64,000 nt of DNA from Erythrophleum ivorense (lineage: Eukaryota > Streptophyta > Magnoliopsida > Fabales > Fabaceae), in the NCBI GenBank assembly GCA_026724425.1, contig JAIUCV010000009.1:15573294-15637293 (forward strand), read 5' to 3'. The stretch's first letter is position 1. Each line of letters opens with the position of its first letter. Positions 12,195-22,110 of this stretch are shown piece by piece. The translations under genes were made by a program, and so were the position numbers. Under the pieces are notes generated by a model. That model made no database searches. It saw only the letters and a program-made list of their open reading frames with translations, and was not told the origin of the DNA.

Positions 12195-13160
12195 ATAGCT
12201 CATACTCATTCAAGATGCAACCAAGGCATATAGCTAGTCAAGCATGCATACAAGCCACAATAACACCACACATGCCATGCTATCAAACCAAAGCCAAGAC
12301 TAGGCTCTAGGGACTTTCGGTCTAGCCTCACCCGAGCTTTAGGACTTTTGGATCGGCCTCACCCTTGGTTTAGGGACTTTTGGCTCCTCCTCACCCGTCT
12401 CAAGGGACTTTCGGCACCACCTCACCCGAACAATTTCCACAGTCATATCATAAGCATATTGGTACCGATACATCAAGGCAAAATCAATGGCATATCTTAT
12501 CATACAAGCACATATACAACATACAATGACTATTACACATCCAAGAATGCAACAAGAACAGAGTAGAGAGCTACCTTCTCAGATCACACAAGTCTTCCCT
12601 TTCAATTTCTCCTCTCCCTCCTTGATTTCACACTCACAACAAGGTGGAGTTTCTTCCTTTGAGCCTAGGCAGAAAAAGAGCACCAATTACTCTCTCATAG
12701 TTTAAATAACTCTCACAAAGCTAAAAGAGATTCTTCATTAAATTTAACCCTCATTACCCTCACAGATCTAGGGATTCCCTCTCTAGAACTCTACTCACTC
12801 TCCTTCCTCTCTCAAGCTCTCCAAGAAGAAAGCAAGGAAGAAGAATTGAGGATAAATGAGTTCTACCCTCCTTCTAGAGTAGTTTTCCTATTTCCCTCTT
12901 CTGAACCTCTCCTAACTCAGCTTCTAAAACCGTAGAAAGAGAAAGCAAGAGGAGGAGACAACAGGCTAAGGAGAAAAGCTAGGGAAATCTAAAGATTACT
13001 CACCTCTTTGCTTGATCTCCTTGCTTCTTGGCCTTTCTCCCTCTCCCCACCGCTCTCTTCTCTCTCTTTGGTCGAAGTTCAGGTCGGTTCTAAGAGAAAG
13101 GAAAAGTTTAGACTCTTTAAAAAGTCAAAGTCTCTCTTTTCACGCTTTTCTGGACCGCTC

Positions 13161-13402
13161 TCGCTATGGCGAGTCGTTACCTTCGCTACGGCGAGCTCGT
13201 GCAAGTTCCAGACTTTCGCCTTCGCTATGGCGTCGCTACGGCGAGCTCGGCCTGTTCCAGACCTCTGCCTTCGCTATAGCGCCGCTATGGCGAGCAACTC
13301 CCTGGATGTTGTATGGACTGTCGCACTCGCTACAGCTAGGAACATCTTCGCTATTGCGAGGAGGCATTCTCGCTATGGCGACTCTATTTCTCGCTATGGC
13401 GA
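13161..13402. repeat. Spaced dyad array in A 3' LTR
   Basis: Ten copies of a 12-bp dyad of the form TCGCTAyrGCGA (for example TCGCTATGGCGA at 13161 and 13391, TCGCTATTGCGA, TCGCTACGGCGA, TCGCTATAGCG) separated by unique spacers of 0-40 bp. The array lies 98-339 bp inside the LTR sense start and directly upstream of a TTTAAAAA core-promoter candidate, so it occupies the U3 enhancer position. Confidence 0.9.
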
Positions 13403-13500
13403 GAAGACTTAGAAAATTTTCAGCTCTCCAAAAATTTCCCAGCTTCCTCTTTTCTCATTTTTCTCTCATTCCTTTTCTTTCCTCTTTTCTGGTTGTTACA

Positions 13501-13516
13501 TTTCCACCCCCCTTAA
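13501..13516 (-). other. Polypurine tract of A
   Basis: Sense strand TTAAGGGGGGTGGAAA directly abuts the 3' LTR. It would prime plus-strand DNA synthesis. It lies about 35 bp after the polyprotein stop. Confidence 0.9.
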
Positions 13517-13550
13517 AAGAAATTTCGTCCTCGAAATTTAAATACATACC

Positions 13551-14051
13551 TTAAAGGAATAATTCTGGATGTTTTTGCCTCATTTCATCCTCCATCTCCC
13601 AGGTTGCTTCCTCAGATGTCAGACCTCTCCATATCACTTTCACCAGAGGAATGCTCTTGCTCCTCAACTGTTTCAGCTGAGCATCCACAATTCTCTCCGG
13701 TTTCACTACATAGGAAAGATCTTCCTGCAATTGCACATGCTCATATTCTATGACGTGTGAGGGGTCAGGCATATATTTTTTCAATTGGGAGACATGAAAA
13801 ATACTGTGGATTTGGGCTAGGTTAGGAGGCAAGGCTATTCGGTAAGCCACGGGTCTAATTTTCTCAAGAATTTCAAACGGACCAATATACCTAGGACTGA
13901 GCTTTCTTACCCTCATTGACCGACCTACTCCCGTCACTGGAGCCACTCGAATGAACACATGGTCTCCCATCTCAAACTCTAACGGCCTCCTTCTCTTATC
14001 GGCATAGCTTTTCTGCCTACTCTGGGCCGTGAGGAGTCTCTTTCTAATCAA
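13551..14051 (-). pseudogene. pol: A integrase C-terminal/chromodomain-like tail
   Basis: 166 codons in the same frame as pol, after the third stop. It begins L-I-R-K-R-L-L-T-A-Q-S-R-Q-K-S-Y-A-D, contains the GPY-type motif G-P-F-E-I-L-E-K-I-R-P-V-A-Y, H-S-I-F-H-V-S-Q-L-K-K-Y, and ends with W-R-G-x-x-x-E-E-A-T-W-E. The last motif is the diverged chromodomain of Tekay-type elements, thought to guide insertion to heterochromatin. Native stop TAA at 13553-13551. The separation from pol is a CAG to TAG change. Confidence 0.88.
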
Positions 14052-17000
14052 CTATATCTGTCGGGTGGTCTGGTCCACAATCTCAGGTCCTATTATATTC
14101 CTCTCACCTAGCTCAACCCAACACAGAGGGGATCTACACTTTCTCCCATACAAAGCCTCATAAGGGGCTATCTGGATACTGGAATGGTAACTGTTATTAT
14201 AAGCAAACTCTGCTAAGGGCAAATATACATCCCAGTTACCCTTCATCTCTAACACACAAGTCCTCAACATGTCTTCTAAGGTCTGGATGGTCCTCTCAGT
14301 CTGACCATCTGTCTGGGGGTGATATGCAGTACTAAACCGCAACCTGGTCCCTAAGGCATGCTGCAATGACCTCCAAAAGTTCGATGTGAACCTGGGGTCT
14401 CTATCCGAAACTATGCTATTGGGTACGCCATGAAGTCGCACTATCTCTCTGATATACAACTGGGCTAATCTCTCCAGTGTATAAGTAGCCTTAATAGCTA
14501 AAAAGTGTGCAGACTTCGTCAGTCTATCCACAACTACCCAAATAGCATCGTGTCCAGAGGAGGTCCTGGGTAACCCCATCACAAAGTCCATGGCTATACT
14601 ATCCCACTTCCACTCAGGGATACCTAGAGGTTGCAACAACCCAGCCGGTCTTTGATGTTCTATTTTCACCTTCTGACACACTAGGCATCTAGCCACATAG
14701 GCTGTCACCTCACTTTTCATTCCCGGCCACCAGAAAATCTGTTTCAAATCCTGATACATCTTAGTGGCACCTGGGTGGATAGTATACTTACTCTTATGTG
14801 CCTCTTCTAAAATGCTTTCTCTCAACGCATTTCGATTAGGCACACAGATTCTATCTCGGTATACTATCATACCATCCTCAGACACCTTAAAATCTGAGGT
14901 CTTACCTTGGGAGATCTCATTCCTAATCCGTTTCAGGAACTCATCCTCTCTCTGGGCATCTAAGATCTGAGTTCTCAAAACATTCTCGATTCGGGTTTCA
15001 CTCAGATACAATCTACCCGGGACCACCTGGCAAGAGAGGTTCAAGTTTCTGAACTTCTCTAAGAGCTCTTGCTCTCTAATCATCATATGGGCCACATGGA
15101 TAGATTTCCTACTCAGGGCATCTGCCACCACATTGGCCTTGCCCGGATGATATTTCAACACATAATCATAATCTTTCAGAAACTTCATCCATCTCCTCTG
15201 TCTCATATTGAGTTCTTTCTGGTCAAACAGGTATTTCAGACTCTTATGATCACTATAAATCTCTATGGTAGCACCATACAGATAGTGTCTCCAGATTTTA
15301 AGAGCAAACACTACGGCAGCTAACTCCAGATTATGTGTGGGATAATTCTCCTCATGAGGCCTCAACTGCCTCGAGGTATAAGCCACTACTCTACCCTGCT
15401 GCATCAACACACAGCCTAACCCTTTGCCCGAAGCATCACAATAAACCACAAATGGTTCACTAGGGTCAGGGATAATCAGTACAGGGGCAGTGGTCAAACG
15501 AAGTTTCAACTCCTGGAAACTTCTCTCACAACTATCATCCCACACAAACGGTGTCTCTTTCCTAGTTAGCCTCGTCAGTGGTAAGGCCATCTGAGAAAAT
15601 TCCTGAATAAATCGTCTATAGTACCCTGCCAAACCTAGGAAACTCCTGACCTCGGTGATCGTTCTAGGTCTATCCCACTGTAACACAGCCTCAACTTTAT
15701 GGGGATCAACCGCAACCCCATCTCGTGAGATCACATGACCTAAGAATCTCATCTCGGTCAGCCAAAACTCACATTTACTAAGTTTGGCGTACAACCTTTT
15801 CTCTCTCAAGGTTTCTAGGACTAATCTCAAATGCCTCTCGTGCTCTTCAAAAGATCTAGAGTACACTAGGATATCATCAATAAAAACTACCACAAACTGA
15901 TCTAGATACGGTCTGAATACCCTATTCATGTAATCCATGAACACAGCAGGCGCATTCGTCAATCCGAATGGCATCACGAGGAACTCATAGTGCCCATATC
16001 TCGTCCTGAAGGCCGTCTTGGAGACGTCTTCAATTCTCACTCTCAACTGGTGGTACCCAGATCTAAGATCTATCTTAGAAAACACAGATGCCCCAGCCAA
16101 CTGATCTAACAGATCATCAATCCTAGGGAGAGGATATTTATTCTTGATGGTAACTTTATTCAACTCTCTATAATCTATACACAACCGCAAGCTACCATCT
16201 TTCTTTCTCACAAATAACACCGGAGCTCCCCAAGGTGATACACTAGGGCGGATAAACCCTTTCTCTAACAATTCCTCTATCTGCCTTTTCAACTCTGCAA
16301 GCTCGGTGGGAGCCATCCTGTAAGGAGCCTTGGACACCGGTCCAGCCCCAGGCACTATGTCTATAGGGAACTCTAGCTCTCTCTCAGGGGGTAGACTACT
16401 AAAATCAAACTCTTTAGGGAAAACCTCCGGGAATTCCCTAACAATCGGGATCTCCTCTATCCCTTCCTCTACCTCAACCCGAATAGAGAAAAAGACTAGA
16501 AACCCTTGACATCCACACTCTAAATGCCTCTCAGCCTGGGTAGTAGTCATAAAGGATAACTCAGCTCCTACCCTAGGTATGGTCCCACAAGCAGGTAAAG
16601 AAATGGTTCGGTGTTCACAATCAAGTACCGCATTATTCGCGGCCAACCAGTTCATACCAACAATCATATCAATATCATGGAAAGGCATACATATCAAATC
16701 AATAGTGGTATGACAATGGTTAAACTGAACAGTGACATTCAAGCAAGTATGGGAAGTAATCACGGGACCTCCAGTGGGTATAGTGACAACCAAGTCAAAT
16801 GGCAAGACACTCACAGTCAGACCCAATCGCCTCACACAATCATAAGATATAAACGAGTGACTAGCACCCGAATCAAACATAGCAACTACAGGAAAGCCAT
16901 TCACTATCAGCGTACCTCGGATCATACTGGGGGACGCACTAGCTTCCTGTTGAGTGAGGGCGAACACTCGACCCTGGGTCTGTGGCCTGGGAGGAGGCGC

Positions 17001-17183
17001 TATGTCCATCTGCGGACAGTGTCTCGCGATGTGTCCCAGCTTCCCACACTTGAAGCAAGTCACCGGAGACTGTTGGAAGGATGACTGGCCCCGAGGAGGC
17101 GGCATCGGCTTACCCCGTTGTGGCCTTCGGTTCCATGGCCCCTTGCCTCTCTTCTTGGCACTGGGTGTCACACTAGAACCCTC
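14052..17183 (-). CDS. pol: A pol: knuckle, protease, RT, RNase H, integrase
   Basis: Open for 1039 codons from the ATG at 17171. A CCHC zinc knuckle is at residues 39-52. The protease D-S-G-A is at 100-103. RT spans about 300-490 with catalytic D368 and F-I-D-D (D432, D433). RNase H has D579, E616, D641 and D684. The integrase zinc domain uses H792, H799, C829 and C832, and the DDE core D862, D923, E959 has the canonical 35-residue D-E spacing. All catalytic residues are present, so each enzyme could have been active. The frame ends at TAG (14054-14052) inside the integrase C-terminal region, in frame with the next segment. Start: the whole frame is gag-pol, so the ATG at 17171 is simply the first after the second stop. 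Confidence 0.92.
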   Translation of the reverse strand, partial: EGSSVTPSAKKRGKGPWNRRPQRGKPMPPPRGQSSFQQSPVTCFKCGKLGHIARHCPQMDIAPPPRPQTQGRVFALTQQEASASPSMIRGTLIVNGFPVVAMFDSGASHSFISYDCVRRLGLTVSVLPFDLVVTIPTGGPVITSHTCLNVTVQFNHCHTTIDLICMPFHDIDMIVGMNWLAANNAVLDCEHRTISLPACGTIPRVGAELSFMTTTQAERHLECGCQGFLVFFSIRVEVEEGIEEIPIVREFPEVFPKEFDFSSLPPERELEFPIDIVPGAGPVSKAPYRMAPTELAELKRQIEELLEKGFIRPSVSPWGAPVLFVRKKDGSLRLCIDYRELNKVTIKNKYPLPRIDDLLDQLAGASVFSKIDLRSGYHQLRVRIEDVSKTAFRTRYGHYEFLVMPFGLTNAPAVFMDYMNRVFRPYLDQFVVVFIDDILVYSRSFEEHERHLRLVLETLREKRLYAKLSKCEFWLTEMRFLGHVISRDGVAVDPHKVEAVLQWDRPRTITEVRSFLGLAGYYRRFIQEFSQMALPLTRLTRKETPFVWDDSCERSFQELKLRLTTAPVLIIPDPSEPFVVYCDASGKGLGCVLMQQGRVVAYTSRQLRPHEENYPTHNLELAAVVFALKIWRHYLYGATIEIYSDHKSLKYLFDQKELNMRQRRWMKFLKDYDYVLKYHPGKANVVADALSRKSIHVAHMMIREQELLEKFRNLNLSCQVVPGRLYLSETRIENVLRTQILDAQREDEFLKRIRNEISQGKTSDFKVSEDGMIVYRDRICVPNRNALRESILEEAHKSKYTIHPGATKMYQDLKQIFWWPGMKSEVTAYVARCLVCQKVKIEHQRPAGLLQPLGIPEWKWDSIAMDFVMGLPRTSSGHDAIWVVVDRLTKSAHFLAIKATYTLERLAQLYIREIVRLHGVPNSIVSDRDPRFTSNFWRSLQHALGTRLRFSTAYHPQTDGQTERTIQTLEDMLRTCVLEMKGNWDVYLPLAEFAYNNSYHSSIQIAPYEALYGRKCRSPLCWVELGERNIIGPEIVDQTTRQI

Positions 17184-17465
17184 TTATGGTCTCAGCCTTT
17201 TCACTTCTGAAACCTCCTTCTGACTAGCTATGGCCGTCACAGGCATAATAATCCGCAGGTTAGTCTCGATCACCCTGCTGACCTCCACAATGGTATTAAA
17301 CTTCCTGATCCGTTGTGGGGTCACTCTGTCGCTAATCAGAGGTTTCAGGCCAGTCTCGAACTGCTCACATCTCCAGGGTTCATCATCATACCTCTGGAGG
17401 TAAGAGGAATACCGAGACAATTCCATGAACTTAGCCACATACTGGTCCACAGTCATCTCATCCGT
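17184..17465 (-). pseudogene. gag: A gag, C-terminal capsid part after stop
   Basis: In frame with the preceding segment. It carries M-T-V-D-Q-Y-V-A-K-F-M-E-L-S-R and C-E-Q-F-E-T-G-L-K-P, the conserved second half of the Ty3 gag capsid, and stops at TAA (17186-17184), again in frame with what follows. A Q codon (CAA) would restore the pattern seen at the other two stops. The methionine at 17456 could initiate but has no reason to be a native start. Confidence 0.8.
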
Positions 17466-18113
17466 CTATCTCAAACTCATAAACTCCATCTCTTTCTTCT
17501 TCCTCACCGAACTAGGGAAATATTTCTCATAGAACTCAACCAAGAAACTTTCCCAGTTTATCGGTATATCCTTGGTCTCCATTAAAGGTTGCGTGCTACA
17601 CCACCATCTATCCGCTTCCTTTTTCAACATAAACGTGGCTAGCTGCGCTTTTTGCTCGGTAGTACAACTCATTACCGAGAAGATTTTCTCTAGCTCCCTA
17701 ACCCAAGCCTCCACCTTATCCGCATCCAACTCCCCGTCAAACGTGGGTGGATTGTTTTGCCTAAACTGCTTCAACAGTTTCTGGATAGGCATCTGGGTAT
17801 GAGCTACCACATGCTCTTGGGGATGTGTAGGTGGGTTGCCAGATGTAGATGGCTGAGGTACAGGGGCTTCCCTCCTGGATTCCTCTTGCCTGGTCAGGGT
17901 ATCTTGCAGGTGCATGATCATATCATGTTGTTGTTGGGCGATATACCTCTGTTGTTCTAACATTTCCTCATGCTGGCCCATCATGGCTTCAAACTGATCT
18001 AATCTCTCCATGATGGTTCGCAGAGGATCCTCAGGCCCAACCGGAACCTCTGGCTCAACTCTCTGAGCTCTGGGTGGCCTGCCTCTACCCCTGCCCCGTC
18101 TAGTCTCAACCAT
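17466..18113 (-). CDS. gag: A gag, N-terminal part (premature stop)
   Basis: 215 codons from ATG at 18113. It starts with a very basic R-G-R-G-R-G-R-P-P segment and then a Q/E-rich coiled-coil-like stretch (residues about 30-75). The capsid-like retrotransposon gag domain follows, with F-x-G-E-L-D-A-D-K-V-E-A-W and W-E-S-F-L-V-E-F-Y-E-K-Y-F-P. The ATG is about 150 bp downstream of the PBS. The frame ends at TAG (17468-17466) exactly where gag proteins of this family continue with glutamine, and the same frame resumes, so this is a nonsense mutation (CAG to TAG) rather than the true end. Gag forms the virus-like particle. Confidence 0.85.
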   Translation of the reverse strand: MVETRRGRGRGRPPRAQRVEPEVPVGPEDPLRTIMERLDQFEAMMGQHEEMLEQQRYIAQQQHDMIMHLQDTLTRQEESRREAPVPQPSTSGNPPTHPQEHVVAHTQMPIQKLLKQFRQNNPPTFDGELDADKVEAWVRELEKIFSVMSCTTEQKAQLATFMLKKEADRWWCSTQPLMETKDIPINWESFLVEFYEKYFPSSVRKKKEMEFMSLR

Positions 18114-18262
18114 ATCTGAAAAAAGATAGCAATTCTCAGTTTACAATCATAGCACAAACACATATGCATATGAATGTTACCACTTCCATGGCAATTCACA
18201 CCAAACACCAGCAATGCAATCCATTCAAGAGCCCAACCTCGAGCAAAAGTGCCTGAACCTTT
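18114..18262 (-). other. A leader between PBS and gag
   Basis: About 150 bp untranslated leader, where packaging signals would be expected; nothing specific recognised. Confidence 0.6.
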
Positions 18263-18274
18263 GCTCTGATACCA
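18263..18274 (-). other. Primer-binding site of A (tRNA-iMet)
   Basis: Sense strand reads TGGTATCAGAGC four bases inside the 5' LTR, the standard complement of the initiator methionine tRNA 3' region used by plant LTR retrotransposons. Confidence 0.9.
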
Positions 18275-19705
18275 AAAATGTAACACCTTACTGACTACAC
18301 TCTAATTCATCTCCCTCTAGGTTTGACTCCATATGATTTCCCAGAAAACTGACCGAAACCGTGGTATTTTACTACTTAAAATCGAGGTTTAACCGGTCGT
18401 ATTTTGCCCCGTGGGTCCCGTGAACCCATTATTCACATTCTCTACTCAAACACCATTTATACAACTTGTACATAATCTCAAACAACTCCCAAACCACGGG
18501 TAAGAAGCCAAAAACTCAGAAAATACAATTTCTCAATCGGGCCCATAAATCATATTTCTGGCTCCAACTTTGGAAAATCACAACTAATTCTAGAAAAATG
18601 GGAATCAAGCAATTCATAGCTCTCGGGAAAGCTTGGGATGTTAACTTCACACTAAAAATAACTCCCAGCCTCAATCTCAACGTTTAGACCCTCATTGACA
18701 TCAAAATAGGAACAGATGTCCAGCTGTCCCTGATACTGGTGCAGTTTACTGTCATGAACTTCGGAAATTCGTAATTAAATCCACAAAAATCCAATAAGGG
18801 CAAACTATACCAATTTGGAAAGCTACAGATGTTAACTAGAGGAGAAAAATAAGTCCAGATCAGTTCAGGAGTTCTAAGACCTTGAAACCCGATAAAACAG
18901 TAACGAAGGTCAGAAACTTCCCTGATGCTGATACAGAACTTCAGTAAATCGTTTCTCTCTCTACAGACCTCCAATTAAGGTGCTTCCAGTTGGTATAGGT
19001 CACTGTGGATATCTAGTTTATGCTCCTAAAGTTTCATGACATTTGGACATCATTTTGTCTATGGATGACATAGTTTCATTTTCGGACCCAATGTACAGTA
19101 CCATGACCAAACCATTGAAATTTCCCAATTTCAACAATTCACCAAATATCCTCTAGACCTCCGAATATTACTCACTCTAGCTTCTCAAGAAGCTCTCAAT
19201 AGACTCTAGAGGCATGCCAAATTCCATACCAAGAAGAGCTCATCCGGTCATACTTTGACGGAGCTCGCCCAATTGGAAGTTTTGGCACCACATGGGGTTC
19301 AAAGGGGGTCTAAATGACCTCTCTCATGTTCTAACATCTATTGGGCAAGTTTAAAAGTACAAACATAGCATATATGAATTATCTAAGTAATCCAAATCAC
19401 CATACATTCCAATTTCACTATGCTATGGAAGAGAATGCACTATTTCACATAAACCTCCAAAGGCCAACTTATACATTCTCATTACTTTAACCCTTTATAT
19501 CATCCATACATCAATTGTACATACATTTACATGTGCTCATATAGTTACAACTCCAAAAAGAATAGGTGCACTTTCATTTTGGCACCTTATACAGCAAAAT
19601 AGCCAAAAAGCTATACATCATTCTACTATGCTCTTCTAGGCTCCGTGAGGTGTGCTCGCCTCTCCTTGAACACCACCTGGATAATAGGATGGGAGGGGAA
19701 GGGGG

Positions 19706-19725
19706 TGAGATTCGGGAGAATCTCA
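19706..19725 (-). promoter_or_regulatory. Conserved LTR hairpin, A 5' LTR
   Basis: Identical to the hairpin at 12175-12194. Confidence 0.6.
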
Positions 19726-20691
19726 ATAGCTCATACTCATTCAAGATGCAACCAAGGCATATAGCTAGTCAAGCATGCATACAAGCCACAATAACACCAC
19801 ACATGCCATGCTATCAAACCAAAGCCAAGACTAGGCTCTAGGGACTTTCGGTCTAGCCTCACCCGAGCTTTAGGACTTTTGGATCGGCCTCACCCTTGGT
19901 TTAGGGACTTTTGGCTCCTCCTCACCCGTCTCAAGGGACTTTCGGCACCACCTCACCCGAACAATTTCCACAGTCATATCATAAGCATATTGGTACCGAT
20001 ACATCAAGGCAAAATCAATGGCATATCTTATCATACAAGCACATATACAACATACAATGACTATTACACATCCAAGAATGCAACAAGAACAGAGTAGAGA
20101 GCTACCTTCTCAGATCACACAAGTCTTCCCTTTCAATTTCTCCTCTCCCTCCTTGATTTCACACTCACAACAAGGTGGAATTTCTTCCTTTGAGCCTAGG
20201 CAGAAAAAGAGCACCAATTACTCTCTCATAGTTTAAATAACTCTCACAAAGCTAAAAGAGATTCTTCATCAAATTTAACCCTCATTACCCTCACAGATAT
20301 AGGGATTCCCTCTCTAGAACTCTACTCACTCTCCTTCCTCTCTCAAGCTCTCCAAGAAGAAAGCAAGGAAGAAGAATTGAGGATAAATGAGTTCTACCCT
20401 CCTTCTAGAGTAGTTTTCCTATTTCCCTCTTCTGAACCTCTCCTAACTCAGCTTCTAAAACCGTAGAAAGAGAAAGCAAGAGGAGGAGACAACAGGCTAA
20501 GGAGAAAAGCTAGGGAAATCTAAAGATTACTCACCTCTTTGCTTGATCTCCTTGCTTCTTGGCCTTTCTCTCTCTCCCCACCGCTCTCTTCTCTCTCTTT
20601 GGTCGAAGCTCAGGTCGGTTCTAAGAGAAAGGAAAAGTTTAGACTCTTTAAAAAGTCAAAGTCTCTCTTTTCACGCTTTTCTGGACCGCTC

Positions 20692-20933
20692 TCGCTATGG
20701 CGAGTCGTTACCCTCGCTACGGCGAGCTCGTGCAAGTTCCAGACTTTCGCCTTCGCTATGGCGTCGCTACGGCGAGCTCGGCTTGTTCCAGACCTCTGCC
20801 TTCGCTATAGCGCCGCTATGGCGAGCAACTCCCTGGTTGTTGTATGGACTGTCGCACTCGCTACAACTAGGAACATCTTCGCTATTGCGAGGAGGCATTC
20901 TCGCTATGGCGACTCTATTTCTCGCTATGGCGA
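20692..20933. repeat. Spaced dyad array in A 5' LTR
   Basis: Same ten dyads as at 13161-13402. Several of the few LTR differences fall in this block, but mostly in spacers; the TCGC/GCGA arms are retained. Confidence 0.9.
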
Positions 20934-21031
20934 GAAGATTTAGAAAATTTTCAGCTCTCCAAAAATTTCCCAGCTTCCTCTTTTCTCATTTTTCTCTCAT
21001 TCCTTTTCTTTCCTCTTTTCTGGTTGTTACA

Positions 21032-21036
21032 TTAAC
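21032..21036. repeat. Target-site duplication of A, right (TTAAC)
   Basis: TTAAC follows the terminal CA of the right LTR; RTE sequence resumes directly. Confidence 0.95.
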
Positions 21037-22110
21037 AATTCCTTATACTTCCCAAAATCCTTCCTCTAAATCCTTCTCTGCAAGCTTTTTTCTTTGTCCT
21101 CCTTCAATTGTCACCATTTGATCCTTGACACTCTATTTTGGCTTTTGTTTTGTATTTTTCTCTTAACTTAAACATTCATAATTAAGACTCTATGTTAGGT
21201 AATCAAAATCTCTCTAGGTACAATTTTGCAATACATGTAGAGTTTTCTGTCCACTTTTCTTATTAGAAAAAAATCAATTTGAGAGCATGCCCACCCTATT
21301 TTTGTATATGATAAAATGCTCCTTAGCGTACTAAAACAAGTGTTAGTTATTGTGAAGTCAAATGCTAATGAAAACTCTAAAATGGTTTTATCATTTAGAT
21401 CTCCTTCCTTTAAGCCATGTCCTTTATGTGAATTTTTGTAACCTCTATATGCACTCTCCACATGACCATTAAGATCCTTTCCTAGAAAAATTTATTCTTC
21501 TAATGGTATTCCTTGAACTAAAGCTTTTAAGTCTTTTCAAAACTTTATCTTGTAGTGTTCATCTAACCTTACTTGTGGTGTGTAAACACTGATAATACTA
21601 AAAGTTTTCCTTTTCACTATAAACTTTAAAGCTGTGATTCTATCTTTTAACCATTTTACATATACTGCAATATTTTTTCAATACTTATTCATAATTATAC
21701 CTATCTAATATCTAGATCTAGTCTTGCGAGTGAATGAGAGCTTAAAACTTGAGGTATTTAATTCCTTCGCTTTTTTTCCTCCTAATCATAGTTTCTTGTA
21801 AGCATATAAAATTAATTCTTCTTTTAATCATAGTATTTATTATTTTCATTAATTTATATATAAGTGTACCTATATTCTAAGTTCTAAAATAAATCCTACT
21901 CTCGTAAATTAACTTCTTTACTTATATTCATTTGTATAAATGTGAGAATCCTTACTTTTTTTTTATTACATCTAGGTGTTGGTGACTCTTACTCATTTGA
22001 TATTGTACTTGAGTTATATAGTGTGTTGCTTCCACCCAATGACTTAATATTAACTCTAACACATCGATGATTCATAATATAAAGATTTGACAAGATTTTA
22101 TGTTAGCTGT
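21037..22110 (-). pseudogene. RTE apurinic endonuclease remnant
   Basis: The open stretch 21195-21461 and the sequence to its right (to about 21650) match the C-terminal half of an RTE AP endonuclease. Motifs are V-Y-T-P-Q, then G-K-D-L-N-G-H-V (normally GGDFNGH), L-E-F-S-L-A-F-D-F-T-I-T-N-T, and S-Q-I-D-F-F-L-I-R-K. The enzyme nicks target DNA to prime reverse transcription. Upstream (21650-22110) the N-terminal half is only faintly recognisable. Confidence 0.75.

Larger units (their letters stand above)
10748..13500 (-). repeat. A 3' LTR (left copy)
   Basis: Starts TGTAACACC and ends GGTTGTTACA on the plus strand. It contains, in plus-strand order, the C-terminal LTR segments with three aligned CTCTAGACCTCC-type blocks, the hairpin at 12175, the tandem CCAAAAGTC-type repeats (12303-12430), the AAGGTAGCT motif (sense, about 12570), the AAAGAGGTGAG donor-like motif (sense, about 13000), a TTTAAAAA core-promoter candidate (13117-13124) and the dyad array (13161-13402). 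Confidence 0.95.
10748..21031 (-). mobile_element. Complete Tekay-like Ty3/gypsy chromovirus A
   Basis: 10,284 bp, bounded by 2753-bp direct LTRs (TG...CA) and a TTAAC duplication. Sense is leftwards: 5' LTR 18279-21031, PBS 18263-18274, gag-pol 18113-13551, PPT 13501-13516, 3' LTR 10748-13500. Domain order gag, zinc knuckle, protease, RT, RNase H, integrase, and a C-terminal W-R-G-x-x-x-E-E-A-T-W-E chromodomain-like tail fits the Tekay/Del branch of chromoviruses, which have long LTRs. By eye the two LTRs differ at about 11 substitutions and no indels (constant offset 7531), so the insertion is young. Three in-frame stops block the single polyprotein frame. Confidence 0.95.
18279..21031 (-). 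repeat. A 5' LTR (right copy)
   Basis: Same length and layout as the left copy, offset by exactly 7531. Differences seen by eye are about 11 substitutions, 9 of them transitions and clustered in the right third, including several within the dyad array. It would supply the promoter of A, driving transcription leftwards. Confidence 0.95.

Noticed and set aside
13008..13554. Two long overlapping plus-strand frames (134 and 180 codons) repeated at 20539-21121
   Set aside because: They lie antisense in the A LTR, exist because the TCGCTATGGCGA array lacks stops in some frames, are Ser/Arg/Leu-rich low-complexity, and have no domain.
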